Assembly: GCF_026914265.1 (NCBI RefSeq)
Contig: NC_069123.1
Location: 51,406,949-51,470,948 of the forward strand
Origin: Mya arenaria
Taxonomy: Eukaryota; Mollusca; Bivalvia; Myida; Myidae
DNA: 64,000 bases
Direction: 5' to 3'
Within the stretch, counting starts at the first letter, position 1. Each line of letters starts with the position of its first letter. A program made the position numbers and the translations under genes. Of the stretch, positions 1 through 12,420 are shown piece by piece. The notes beneath the pieces are model-generated. The model worked only from the letters and a program-made list of their open reading frames with translations, was not told the DNA's origin and did no database searches.

Positions 1-900
1 GCGTAACTGCCAATCGAGTGCACCAATGTTTTAACTACGTAGATGATTTGTGTATATGAAACATGATTTATTCAGATGCTTCAGTAACAAATGTTATCGA
101 TCAATAAATTTTAACATCTGTATCAAATGACGGCAATAAAAACTGATAAAAATGATAGTCAATCGCACTTTCGGCACGTACAAGTTATCCCACGTCATCC
201 TCCCAGTATGTCACCATGCGAGAACAAAGGGTCCCGGGTCGATATATTTATCATAGAATGAACAGCGAACAATAACTTGCTTTGCGAACATCTCTAAAAA
301 AATCATTGTCAATTTTAATTGTGTAGAGTCTATTCAACGACGAAGATAGGACATTCGTTTGTTGGCCCGAAATGACAACTCTTTATCGAATGACAATATA
401 GATGAGTATAATAGATACGTATTGATTATAGATTGAAATCATTCACAACTAGACGAATTACTCATTTTCAAAGGCGGCGATGGGCAACTAGATAGCAAAG
501 ATATATATTTTGATAATGAGTTAAGAGTCAAGTTGTCAATTATTGTTGATTCAGAATGACCGTCCTGGGTCTTCCCCACGAGTATAACACGAATTTACAC
601 AAGTTTAAACAAACTAGTATGAACTATCATAAATTAATAATTGTAAAGCTGCGTGGCTGTTAACCGATTTCGTTCTGAAACTAGACACCATGTCTTCCTG
701 TCTGTATTTAGACTCCAAACAATGTCAATATCCAATTACTGTAATCAAACCCAGTCATCAGAAAAAACACAGGGCAGGAATTATCCATAACCTCGATACG
801 AAACCCGAAACCGGGAATCGGCTTTTCTCATGTTGAAGAACAACACGTATAACAAAATAGTACATTAACTTTACTTTCAAAGCATATACTAAATTGAGTG
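1..900. other. Gene-free AT-rich stretch
   Basis: No convincing exon, RNA gene or repeat was recognised. Reading frames are short and show no domain signature. It leads directly into the minisatellite at 901. Confidence 0.5.
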
Positions 901-2160
901 ATCCTGCTAGCTAGATCCTGATCATGCCAACAAGGCCATGATCCTGCTAGCTAGATCCTGATCCTGCCAACAAGGCCATGATCCTGCTAGCTAGATCCTG
1001 ATCCTGCCAACAAGGCCATGATCCTGCTAGCTAGATCCTGATCATGCCAACAAGGCCATGATCCTGCTAGCTAGATCCTGATCATGCCAACAACGCCCTG
1101 ATCCTGCTAGCTAGATCCTGATCATGCCAACAACGCCCTGATCCTGCTAGCTAGATCCTGATCATGCCAACAAGGCCGTGATCCTGCTAGCTAGATCCTG
1201 ATCATGCCAACAAGGCCGTGATCCTGCTAGCTAGATCCTGATCCTGCCAACAAGGCCGTGATCCTGCTAGCTAGATCCTGATCCTGCCAACAAGGCCGTA
1301 ATCCTGCTAGCTAGATCCTGATCCTGCCAACAAGGCCGTGATCCTGCTAGCTAGATCCTGATCCTGCCAACAAGGCCATGATCCTGCTAGCTGGATCCTG
1401 ATCCTGCCAACAAGGCCCTGATCCTGCTAGCTAGATCCTGATCCTGCCAACAAGGCCCTGATCCTGCTAGCTAGATCTTGATCCTGCCAACAAGGCCCTG
1501 ATCCTGCTAGCTAGATCCTGATCCTGCCAACAAGGCCCTGATCCTGCTAGCTAGATCCTGATCCTGCCAACAAGGCCATGATCCTGCTAGCTAGATCCTG
1601 ATTCTGCCAACAAGGCCCTGATCCTGCCAACAAGGCCCTGATCCTGCTAGCTAACTCCTGATCCTGCCAACAAGGCCCTGATCCTGCCAACAAGGCCCTG
1701 ATCCTGCCAACTAGGCCCTGATCCTGCTAGCTAGATCCTGATCCTGCCAACAAGGCCCTGATCCTGCCAACAAGGCCCTGATCCTGCTAGCTAGATCCTG
1801 ATCCTGCCAACAAGGCCCTGATCCTGTCAACAAGGCCATGATCCTACTAGCTAGATCCTGATCCTGCCAACAAGGCCCTGATCCTGCCAACAAGGCCCTG
1901 ATCCTGCTAGCTAGATCCTGATCCTGCCAACAAGGCCCTGATCCTGTCAACAAGGCCCTGATCCTGCTAGCTAGATCCTGATCCTGCCAACAAGGCACTG
2001 ATCCTGCCAACAAGGCTATGATCCTGCTAGCTAGATCCTGACCCTTATATCTAGATTTTGATCTTACTATATAGGTCCTGATACTACTAACTAGGTCCTG
2101 ATCCTCTCAGCTAGGTCCAGAGCCTGATGAATATATTCTGATCAAGCCAGCGAGGCCTTG
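901..2160. repeat. Minisatellite, 40-bp unit made of two 20-bp halves
   Basis: The array alternates the 20-mer atcctgctagctagatcctg with the 20-mer atcctgccaacaaggccctg. The second half is sometimes doubled (around 1621, 1681, 1761, 1881), showing that the 20-bp half is the real building block. The last ~120 bases are degenerate. The first half contains the palindrome GCTAGC. The 100-codon open frame on the minus strand inside it is a by-product of the repeat. Confidence 0.95.
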
Positions 2161-2299
2161 ATCCTACTGAATGTCTATATATTTTGATATATTTCATTGT
2201 ATGCAATTATGTTGAATGTTTGAACTGAAAAAGATTTATGTTCTGTTCTGCTCTATATCCTGATACTGCCAGCGAGATCTTCATCCTACTGCTTAGTTC

Positions 2300-2695
2300 A
2301 TGATCATGTCAACTACGTCGTGATCCTGCCCATTAGGTCCTAATGCTGCTAACCAGGCCAGGATCCTGTCCATTAGGTCCTAATCCTGCTAATCAGGCCA
2401 GTATCCTGCCCATTAGGTCTTAATCCCGCTAACCAGGCCAGGATCCTGTCCATTAGGTCATAATCCCGCTAACCAGGCCAGGATCCTGCCCATTAGGTCC
2501 TAATCCCGCTAACCAGGCCAGGATACTGCCCATTATATCCTTATCCCGCTAACCAGGCCAGGATCCTGCCCATTAGGTCCTAATCCCGCTAACCAGGCCA
2601 GGATCCTGCCCATTAGGTCCTAATCCCGCTAACCAGGCCAGGATCTTGCCCATTAGGTCCTAATCCTGCTAACCAGACCAGGATCCTGTCCATAC
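2300..2695. repeat. Related minisatellite subfamily, 40-bp unit
   Basis: About ten units made of atcctgcccattaggtccta followed by atcccgctaaccaggccagg. The 20-bp half length and the atcctgc/atcccgct starts match the array at 901-2160, so the two are probably diverged branches of one family separated by about 140 bp of non-repetitive sequence. Confidence 0.9.
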
Positions 2696-2699
2696 AATA

Positions 2700-5600
2700 A
2701 GGTAGCCAAGCTACAGTGGCATGAACTAAAAGAATGCATGGAAACTATGGAAGAGAATGGTGGTCAACACTTCTGCTGTATTCATCTCTTTAATGGATCC
2801 AAACTGAATTCCTTACATCTGTGAGCATGTCGAATGGTGAATTAATTCCTTGTAGCAAGTTTTGGTGTATAATGAAATATGTAGCCTTTTAAAGTAGAAT
2901 TAGAAATGCATTTATAGCGTTTGCATGCTGAAATAATATAATATCACTAAACATTGTCATGTTTTATTCAAAGTATGATAGAGGGCCAGAATGGTTAACT
3001 TCTGGGCAAGTGCTTTACATCATAGACAATGACGGATAAGCATCGCCAATAAGATGGACATTTATACGTCCAAACACGGTCACTCAATTCCTCCTCCTTT
3101 TATGTAAACCATGATTAATTAATGGTTTCATTACCAGTATTTATGTGTTTCACCCACCATGCGGACTTCATGTGGTTTGCACTAGAACTGAACGAGGACA
3201 GGCTGCTGGATGCACATAATGTCTAAATAAAACGTGTCCAAACATACCATGACTAGAATAGCCTTTGTATTCAAAGCAGACATACACTATTTTAACGTCT
3301 GTAAATCTGAAACGTGACTGTGGACCATTGTCATTTTATCTGACATGAAAATACAGCCCCTGCTGAATGAAAACTGCCGTTGAACATGGACACGTTTTGT
3401 CATTAATATCTACGTCAGCATGTCATAGAACGTAAAAAAGGACATTCATTAGGTTAATTAACACGGTCCTACTTTTTACAGAAAGTAATGAGTTGTAAAG
3501 AAAATTTCAGCTTCAGTAACAGTCCTTACATTCAATTTCATTTCGATGAATGAATGTGGACCGTGTTTGTCGGGGAGGGTGAACATGCGCCTTTAAAACA
3601 AGGTGCACGAGTACTTGCGATCCTTTGAAAACGCCAAATGTACTTTTGATACAATTACTATTTTCACGGACAGGTATGCAGGCGATGACAGGCAATGCAC
3701 CATGCACCGATCACTACTTGACAATGGGACATAAAACCGCCCTGGCCCAGGTCAGGAAGGTGAGACTGTTGAGTCAGCGCTCACATCACCATGGTTACCT
3801 ACGCCAACGCCCGTATGTTTACATGCAACACATATGTTTAACCTAAATCAAGGACATGCAAATAGTTCAGCCTGTTGGGGTGGGGTGGGTGGGGGTAGTC
3901 TCATGCTACAGAGGTTAAATAAGTGAATGATAACCAGTGTTCCCTAGGATGCAGTTGCCAGTGTTTTACAGTCACCGGACATCTACGGTCAATAGCAAAC
4001 CCGTACTAGGTCAAATTGCTTATTTGGAGAACAAATTGCCGCAGAGTCCATCAAAAACATATTCACACTACTAGACTATTGGTAAAACATATTTTGCCTA
4101 TTTAGAATGACTCTACAAAAAATGTTCCGTTATATGAAGACTATCGGAACTAATTGAGCATTCATTTAAGATCAAAGGTAGAACATCCGTCCAATGAGAG
4201 ATGGGGGGGTGAATCTGGACGAAAGTGTCACATAATTTATCTCCATTTCCGGACTTAAATACAATTTAACATAATTCTTACCTCCTTAAATGTTTACACA
4301 GGTGTAATTATTATGTATACAATGTTTCACTAGTAACACAAATATCCATTTCATTAGGTACAGACTGACCACAATTCACATTTTGACTTCAACCTTTACT
4401 ATACATGGCATGGCACAGATCTGCGCTCCAAAGCCGTCATTGTTTCTAACTGCCACTTATGGCTTAAGGCGGTCAAGACGTAGTTTCAGCTGAATCATCC
4501 GTTCTTTTAAATCCAATAAAGAGCTGAAAGAATATCTTTACGTTTTCCCCACAAGCTTAATTACACGGAAGTAAAGCGAACACGTCTGATAACCCGTTGT
4601 ATATGGCAAACAATGTGCAATACTAATTAATCGATATCGACGTACAACAGCAATGCAATAACCCTCCAAGTATTTGGCCTATGGACAACTTAGTCACGAT
4701 AATACCTAACGTAATACTAATACAAATCACCATAAAGGTGCGACTATGATTAGTTTCAAACCGATCAATAAAATTTTCTTTGATAATTACAAGTATTTTC
4801 TTTCACCTTAATAGAAGAGCAAAAGCACTTACGAAAAGACCGTATATAAGCCAGCAAAACAATGATAAATATCGTATGTTTATAAGATTCATTCCATAAA
4901 TAGTATTCAATAAAGTAAGTTAGAACCATAAAATCACTGATAATTCTCTTTACTCAAAGCAAAACCTGGTCCTACCTATAGAAAGCCTGTATTACTCGAG
5001 ATTGTTATCACCAGGCAGCCTGAGCTGTATACATTATTAGCTTTCAAGATATTGAAAATTGAATTTCATTCAAGAGCCAACAAGCAATGTATGTTTCATT
5101 GTTCCGTTCGATGGTCCATAAACACGGTGCCTCTGTGAATACATCCAAATCTTTTACACCCGAGACTTCAGTTATAATTATGCTTGCATGAAATCGAACG
5201 AAATACGGCAAGAGACAGTTCCTTTAAATAAATAATTTGATTTATTGAGCAAATGAATTGGAAATTACCATGATCATTTATATTACTAATAATCATATAA
5301 TACGTTTGAATCTAAACTATTGAAATTGATTAATTAACCAGACACGTATGCGACCAGTCTGGTGAACGAGCCCGCTACCTCTGCTTGCTAGTCTAAAATA
5401 ATAGACGTGTTATACGGGATTCTTTCAATTTGCCATATCAAAAATCGTAAAAAAATCCGTCAACGTACAATTATATGGACTACTCTGCTTGCAAGGCCTG
5501 TGCTCTAAAAACTGAACTACCGGCTCCGACTACTCACATACTTCCTGACATGTACACCGGAGTTTGCATCGTGACCTTTACCTTAATTCATTCATATTTT

Positions 5601-6718
5601 TAGACTTCAAATTTAATTAATTATAGTTATTAGCAACAACTGTACAATACCTTTCTGACGTCTTACTTTAAATTGTATTTGTTTATCCTTGTTATTGTTT
5701 CACTTATTTCACCACATTCAAATATGTGGTCTATTGTAGCCTGTATATTTACTCCAAACAACACGGTAGTGGTTTGTTTTTGCCTATCACTGTCACCATC
5801 CCACGAAATAATTGTCACGAAAAAAGCCAATGTTAATTGTGTCTGGGATGCCCATGTGCGTTCACCGCGAGGCTAGCGACGGTGCCGGGTGTAGGTTTAC
5901 ATCCAGTAAAGTGTCGGTTTCTCTTTTTATGTCGCCAGCCCGGTGTCCATTACACATGTATTGTCACGTCGGTTGTGTATCAACCTTGCGGGCGCACGGG
6001 TAAAATGTTCACAAATGTCTGTATTGCTTGCCAAGTAAGCCCTACGTGGAAAAGTCACAGGACTTCATGTTTGATCACTCTTTAGAAAATCCGTTCCAGA
6101 GTAAGTCGGCAATTTAGTGACCATGGCGACATGATTGGGTTGTCGTAAAATTGCCGCTCTGTGAGATGACTCGGCTATGATGTTTGCTTGTACCGAATAC
6201 CCGCACTTCTATTGTCCATTAATGTGGTGTATCATGACTGCCGGGTCATTTATAACGAAGATGGACCATAGGAATGGGTAATCGTTACATCGTTGAGATA
6301 AACAGGGATGGATTCGTCAATTGTTTACGTATTTGTCCTTATCAAAAAGTGCAATACAAGCGTGCAATTATCCGCCTTTCGTTAAAGGTAACATAAGATT
6401 TAACAGGATTTGTTTTTTCTCACTCAAATGTTAACATCATCGAATTGTTTTTATCATTCATTTTTCTTTATATGAAGGCCGCCTCGTGACATTAATAATT
6501 TATGTAAGAAGTAATGACTATTTTGTGTTTATGATAATGAAATTGCTCCGGGGTGGAGCGTTCAGACAATTAAATCATCGACGGTCGAATAATTTAAACC
6601 TATGCGGTTGCATTAAGTGAACACCATTCTGATCTTATCGATGGTATCTAGATACAATGATGTGATACATGTTCAGAAGTCAATATTCACAGTCATTACG
6701 TAAAAAGGCTGTTGTCCT
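2700..6718. other. Gene-free stretch
   Basis: About 4 kb with no exon-like frame, RNA gene or clear repeat that I could recognise. Small overlapping plus-strand frames near 5.7-6.1 kb lack any domain signature or splice context and are not called. Confidence 0.5.
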
Positions 6719-7079
6719 TTAAAGCTGCACTCTCACAGATTTACCGTTTTTACAACTTTTTTAATTATTTGTTGTCTTGGAATGAGCAAATTTTTGCGTT
6801 TATATCTGCAAACCAATGATAAAAGACTACTGACAAAAGATGAGTTCGCAGGTTTTCATAGTTTGTTCGAAAATTAATGTTTTATGGCTAAAAGCGTTAC
6901 TAACGATTTAAGAAAAATGCATAAAACATCAGTTTTTGAACTAAGATATAAAAAATCTGCGATCTATTTTTTGTTGAGCCGTCATATATGACTGGTTTAC
7001 ATGCATTTTCGCATAAATTGGCTCGTTCGAAGACAACTAAAGTTGTAAAACTTTTCAATCTGTGAGATTGCAGCTTTAA
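6719..7079. mobile_element. MITE-like element with TTAA flanks
   Basis: The left end reads TTAA-AGCTGCACTCTCACAGAT and the right end ATCTGTGAGATTGCAGCT-TTAA. The termini are inverted repeats of about 18 bp with one mismatch, flanked on both sides by TTAA. The 353-bp interior has no coding capacity. TTAA target duplication is the habit of piggyBac-type transposases, so a non-autonomous piggyBac-like element is the likeliest reading (inference). Confidence 0.75.
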
Positions 7080-8215
7080 CTACTGTCAAAAATTATGAAC
7101 TTATACCTTTACCGTGAAGTTATCCTCAACTCAACTAATGTATCCGACTGAACGAAACTTTTTAAACTCCAACTACGCAGATTCAACTGTCCCTATCATA
7201 GCCTTCAGCATTTTCATGTAATAAATTTTTAGGTCTTTTTTATTCCTTTCTTTTGTGTGGTTGAATTGTTTACCAAAGGTAAGATCTGGGATTAAGAACA
7301 TGGTTTTATTGTCTCATTATTCACCCTAATCCTATTTATCAAATATATATTAACCAAAGCAAGTACATCGTTTGACATATGAAAGATCCGGTATTGGCAA
7401 TGAATATCATTCATTAAAGACGAATTTCCAATATAGGTATTTCATTTTTCTACTTAATTGACTATTCATTGAACACTTTTTCAATAACAAGATAAGAACA
7501 AACACTGCCTTGAATCTTCACCCAGACATCTTTAAGCTGCTCGGTCATTACTGATGAAGTTTCAAGGTGAACTATTTTACCATGATATTATATATAATAA
7601 TGAAAAAAATAGTGATTTCCGTTGCAATGTTATTGGTCTGTTCAAGTTATGTTTATCTCGTACATCACAAACAATGTTTTAATTGCATGAATATATTAGT
7701 TTATAGACAATTTTTTTAAAATTGCCCTTGAACCATCCTATGTGATTTAAAGACTTAATTTCAGGGTTTGCAGTGAAATTCTGACCAAAATAGAAAAGAC
7801 CAGCATCAACACCTCAGACAGGAAACACTTTAATTCTTTTTAACATCTGTAACGGAATCTTACAGTAAACAGAATCCGCTACATTTCTCATTATCGCAGA
7901 GCAAATATGACCCTCCCCTCCCTTCAACACCGCTGTTTTTGCTCCCTGCACATACAGGCACGCCAACTCCCCGCCCCTGTACGCTGGACGAGCCACAGTC
8001 AACTAGCTACACAACCATGCCCACACCACACACCCTCTCATTTTAATGCGCCTTAATCCATACGATAAGTAAGGATTAGGCTTTTGCTAATTTGCTAATG
8101 TATTTACTTTACATTAAACCCGCTGACCTATTTTTATGTGGTATATTTTTGAAAACGTTGTCTTATTTAAACAAAATTATGAATAATAACAATCTGTAAT
8201 AGTTTGGTTACTACT
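7080..8215. other. Gene-free stretch
   Basis: AT-rich sequence with only short, featureless reading frames. Nothing recognised. Confidence 0.5.
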
Positions 8216-8220
8216 TTTAC

Positions 8221-8279
8221 CACTGCTGCTGCTTCTACTGCTGCTGCTGCTACTGCTACTGCTACTACTACTACTACTG

Positions 8280-8313
<34 letters not shown>

Positions 8314-8347
8314 GGCTGCTACTGCGGTTTCTCATGCTGCTGCTGCT
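8221..8347. repeat. Imperfect CTG/CTA trinucleotide tract
   Basis: About 125 bp of ctg, cta and ctt triplets, densest as (cta)n at 8263-8313. Read on the minus strand it gives a polyserine frame, which is a repeat artefact. Confidence 0.95.
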
Positions 8348-8349
8348 AA

Positions 8350-9338
8350 ATATATATACAATTATCACACTTAAGCAAACTCGTTAAGATCTAACAGTAA
8401 GACTATCATATCAAAGAATAAAGCTTGCCTTAAATAGCATTATCTCGAACGTATGTTCAAAAATAAAAGAAAAGTCAGGAGAATCATGGTTATCATATTC
8501 TGTATCCATCTTCTAGAACTATAAACAAAATACTGTGATCTGTAAAATAATTCAGTTATATATACTCTATATTGACGGGCTTACAGATAACTCTAACAAA
8601 ATATATGTACCAAACATTGACAAGTAAGTGCAGACTATTATGTTTAAACAGTTTTAAAGCAGAATTCACCTTCATTGTAAACATATCAAAGAGAACATGA
8701 ATAAGATTATTCTACAAACGAGGTTTAGTTTGGCTTCATGAACATGCATGTATTTTAATAGATTTGAAACATTTTCTTTTAATTGGTTATTATTTCAGAA
8801 AACGTATGCTATAATATAAGTAACAGACTTACCGATTCCGGTATAATAAAACATCCATGAAAAAAATGTAAAGACACCGAAAGTTGCAATGTAACTACAA
8901 ATAAAACTGAAATGAGTTTGTGTCAAAAGGTCACCTAGAACATAAATGAGTGGTTTATCTTCAATTTACAAACAGATATCGATTTTAGATTTTAAATGTT
9001 TCAATACAAAGTTTGATATCTAGTTATCTGAAATAGACTGTCAATACAAACATGATTTGCCAGCTTAATTATGATAGGCCATTTGACATTCCCTAATCCG
9101 GCTCTTACAAACACTGAATGTGAAATTAGAGTCCCATTGTAGATTCATTGTGCAAATACAAGAATAGTTATTATATTCTGCCAATATAGACCCGAAAAGA
9201 AAATGTTTATGTATGCAGGCACGGTATGATGGTGAGTCAATAGAGATATGAATGCAAGATCTTTCCATATAGATACCGCAACCCCGAGGTTCGTTGGAAA
9301 ACATAAGTCGAGACACAGCGGTAGAGATGATACAGCCC
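8350..9338. other. Gene-free stretch
   Basis: AT-rich non-coding sequence leading into the 44-bp minisatellite. No feature recognised. Confidence 0.5.
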
Positions 9339-9339
9339 A

Positions 9340-12300
9340 CTAAAGACTTTACCAGTACACAGCTGTAGAGGTGATTCAGCCTACAAAAAAATGGACCAGC
9401 ACACAGCTGTAGAGGTGATACAGCCCACTAAAGACTTGACCAGCACATAGCTGTAGAGGTGATACAGCCCACTAAAGACTTGACCAGCACGCAGCTGTAG
9501 AGGTGATACAGCCCACTAAAGACTTGACCAGCACGCAGCTGTAGAGGTGATACAGCCTACTAAAGACTTGACCAGCACACAGCGGTAGAGATAATACAGC
9601 CCACTAATGACTTTACCAGTGCACAGCTGTAGAGGTGATTCAGCCTACTAAAAACTGGACCAGCACATAGCTGTAGAGGTAATACAGCCCACTAATGACT
9701 TGACCAGCATTCAGCTTTAGAGATGATACAGCCCACTAAAGACTTGACAGCATACAGCTGTATAGGTAATACAGCACACTAAAGACTTGACAAGCAAACA
9801 GCTGTAAAGGGAATACAGCCCACTAAAGACTTGACCAGCATACAGCTGTAGAGGAAATACAGCCCACTAAAGACTTGACCAGTACTCAGCGGTATAGGTA
9901 ATAAAGCCCACTAATGACTTGACCAGCATACAGCTGTAGAGGTGATACAGCCCACTAAAGACCTGACCAGCACTCAGCGGTATAGGTAATACAGCTTTCT
10001 AAAGATTTGACCAGCACACAGCAGCCCACCAAAGACTTGACCAGCACGCAGCTCTAGAGGTAATACAGCCCACTAATGACTTGACCAGCATACAGCTGTA
10101 GAGGTAATACAGCCCACTAAAGACTTGACCAGCATACAGCTGTAGAGGTGATACAGCCCACTAATGACTTGACCAGCATACAGCTGTAGAGGTAATACAG
10201 CCCACTAATGACTTGGCCAGCATACAGCTGTAGAGGTGATACAGCCCACTAATGACTTAACCAGCATACAGCTGTAGAGGTAATACAGCCCACTAAAGAC
10301 GTGACCAGCATACAGCTGTAGAGGTAATACAACCCACTAAAGACTTGACCAGCATACAGCTGTAGAGGTAATACAGCCCACTAAAGACTTGACCAATACA
10401 TAGCAGTAGAGGTTATACAGCCCACTAATGACTTGACCAGCACGCAGCTCTAGAGGTAATACAGCCCACTAAAGATTTGACCAGCATACAGCTGTAGAGG
10501 TGATAAAGCCCACTAAAGACTTGGCCAGCACACAGCTGAAGAGGTGATACAGCCCACTAAAGACTTGACCAGCACACAGCTGTAGAGGTGATACAGCCCA
10601 CTAAAGACTTGACAAGCACACAGCTCTAGAGGTAATACAGCCTACTAAAGACTTGACCAGCACACAGCTGTAGATGTCATTCATCGCACTAAAGACTTGA
10701 CCAGCACACAGCTGTAGATGTGATACATCCCACTAAAGTCTTGACCAGCACGCAGCTGTAGAGGTGATACAGCTCACTAAAGACTTGACCAGCACACAGC
10801 TGTAGAGGTGATAAAGCCCACTAAAGACTTGGCCAGCACACAGCTGTAGAGGTGATAAAGCCCACTAATGACTTGACCAGCATACAGCTGTAGAGGTAAT
10901 ACAGCCCACTAAAGACGTGACCAGCATACAGCTGTAGAGGTAATACAACCCACTAAAGACTTGACCAGCATATAGCTGTAGAGGTAATACAGCCCACTAA
11001 AGACTTGACCAATACATAGCAGTAGAGGTTATACAGCCCACTAATGACTTGACCAGCACGCAGCTCTAGAGGTAATACAGCCCACTAAAGATTTGACCAG
11101 CATACAGCTGTAGAGGTAATAAAGCCCACTAATGACTTGGCCAGCACACAGCTGAAGAGGTGATACAGCCCACTAAAGACTTGACCAGCACACAGCTGTA
11201 GAGGTGATACAGCCCACTAAAGACTTGACAAGCACACAGCTCTAGAGGTAATACAGCCTACTAAAGACTTGACCAGCACACAGCTGTAGATGTCATTCAT
11301 CGCACTAAAGACTTGACCAGCACACAGCTGTAGATGTGATACATCCCACTAAAGTCTTGACCAGCACGCAGCTGTAGAGGTGATACAGCTCACTAAAGAC
11401 TTGACCAGCACACAGCTGTAGAGGTGATAAAGCCCACTAAAGACTTGGCCAGCACACAGCTGTAGAGGTGATAAAGCCCACTAAAGACTTGACCAGCACA
11501 CAGCTGTAGAGGTGATACAGCCCACTAAAGACTTGGCCAGCACACAGCTCTAGAGGTGATACAGCCCACTAAAGACTTGGCAAGCACACAGCTGTAGAGG
11601 TGATAAAGCCCACTAAAGACTTGGCCAGCACACAGCTGTAGAGGTGATAAAGCCCACTAAAGACTTGGCCAGCACACAGCTGTAGAGGTGATAAAGCCCA
11701 CTAAAGACTTGGCCAGCACACAGCTGTAGAGGTGATAAAGCCCACTAAAGACTTGGCCAGCACACAGCTGTAGAGGTGATAAAGCCCACTAAAGACTTGG
11801 CCAGCACACAGCTGTAGAGGTGATAAAGCCCACTAAAGACTTGGCCAGCACACAGCTGTAGAGGTGATAAAGCCCACTAAAGACTTGGCCAGCACACAGC
11901 TGTAGAGGTGATAAAGCCCACTAAAGACTTGGCCAGCACACAGCTGTAAAGGTGATACAGCCCACTAAAGACTTGGCCAGCACACAGCTGTAAAGGTGAT
12001 AAAGCCCACTAAAGACTTGGCCAGCACACAGCTGTAAAGGTGATACAGCCCACTAAAGACTTGGCCAGCACACAGCTGTAAAGGTGATAAAGCCCACTAA
12101 AGACTTGGCCAGCACACAGCTGTAAAGGTGATACAGCCCACTAAAGACTTGGCCAGCACACAGCTGTAGAGGTGATACAGCCCACTAAAGACTTGGCCAG
12201 CACACAGCTGTAGAGGTGATAAAGCCCACTAAAGACTTCGCCAGCACACAGCTGTAGAGGTGATAAAGCCCACTAAAGACTTCGCCAGCACACAGCTGTA

Positions 12301-12420
12301 GAGGTGATAAAGCCCACTAAAGACTTGGCCAGCACACAGCTGTAGAGGTGATACAGCCCACTAAAGACTTGGCCAGCACACAGCTGTAAAGGTGATACAG
12401 CCCACTAAAAGCATGACCAG
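9340..12420. repeat. 44-bp minisatellite, about 70 copies
   Basis: The unit consists of ccagcacacagctgtagagg, tgatacagcccactaaagac and ttga (44 bp). Within each unit GCTGTA and TACAGC are complementary and separated by 7 bases, so single strands can form a short hairpin. Copies at 9.3-11.5 kb are diverged; those at 11.55-12.4 kb are nearly uniform, most carrying ataaagc in place of atacagc. A higher-order block of 14 units (616 bp) is duplicated: the run from about 10.32 kb recurs from about 10.94 kb. Confidence 0.97.

Noticed and set aside
1711..2013. 100-codon minus-strand open frame
   Set aside because: It lies wholly in the 20/40-bp minisatellite and its peptide simply repeats with the DNA unit.
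5673..6085. Three overlapping plus-strand frames
   Set aside because: Mutually overlapping in different frames, no domain signature and no supporting splice structure.
8177..8368. Polyserine open frame
   Set aside because: It is the translation of the CTG/CTA trinucleotide tract.
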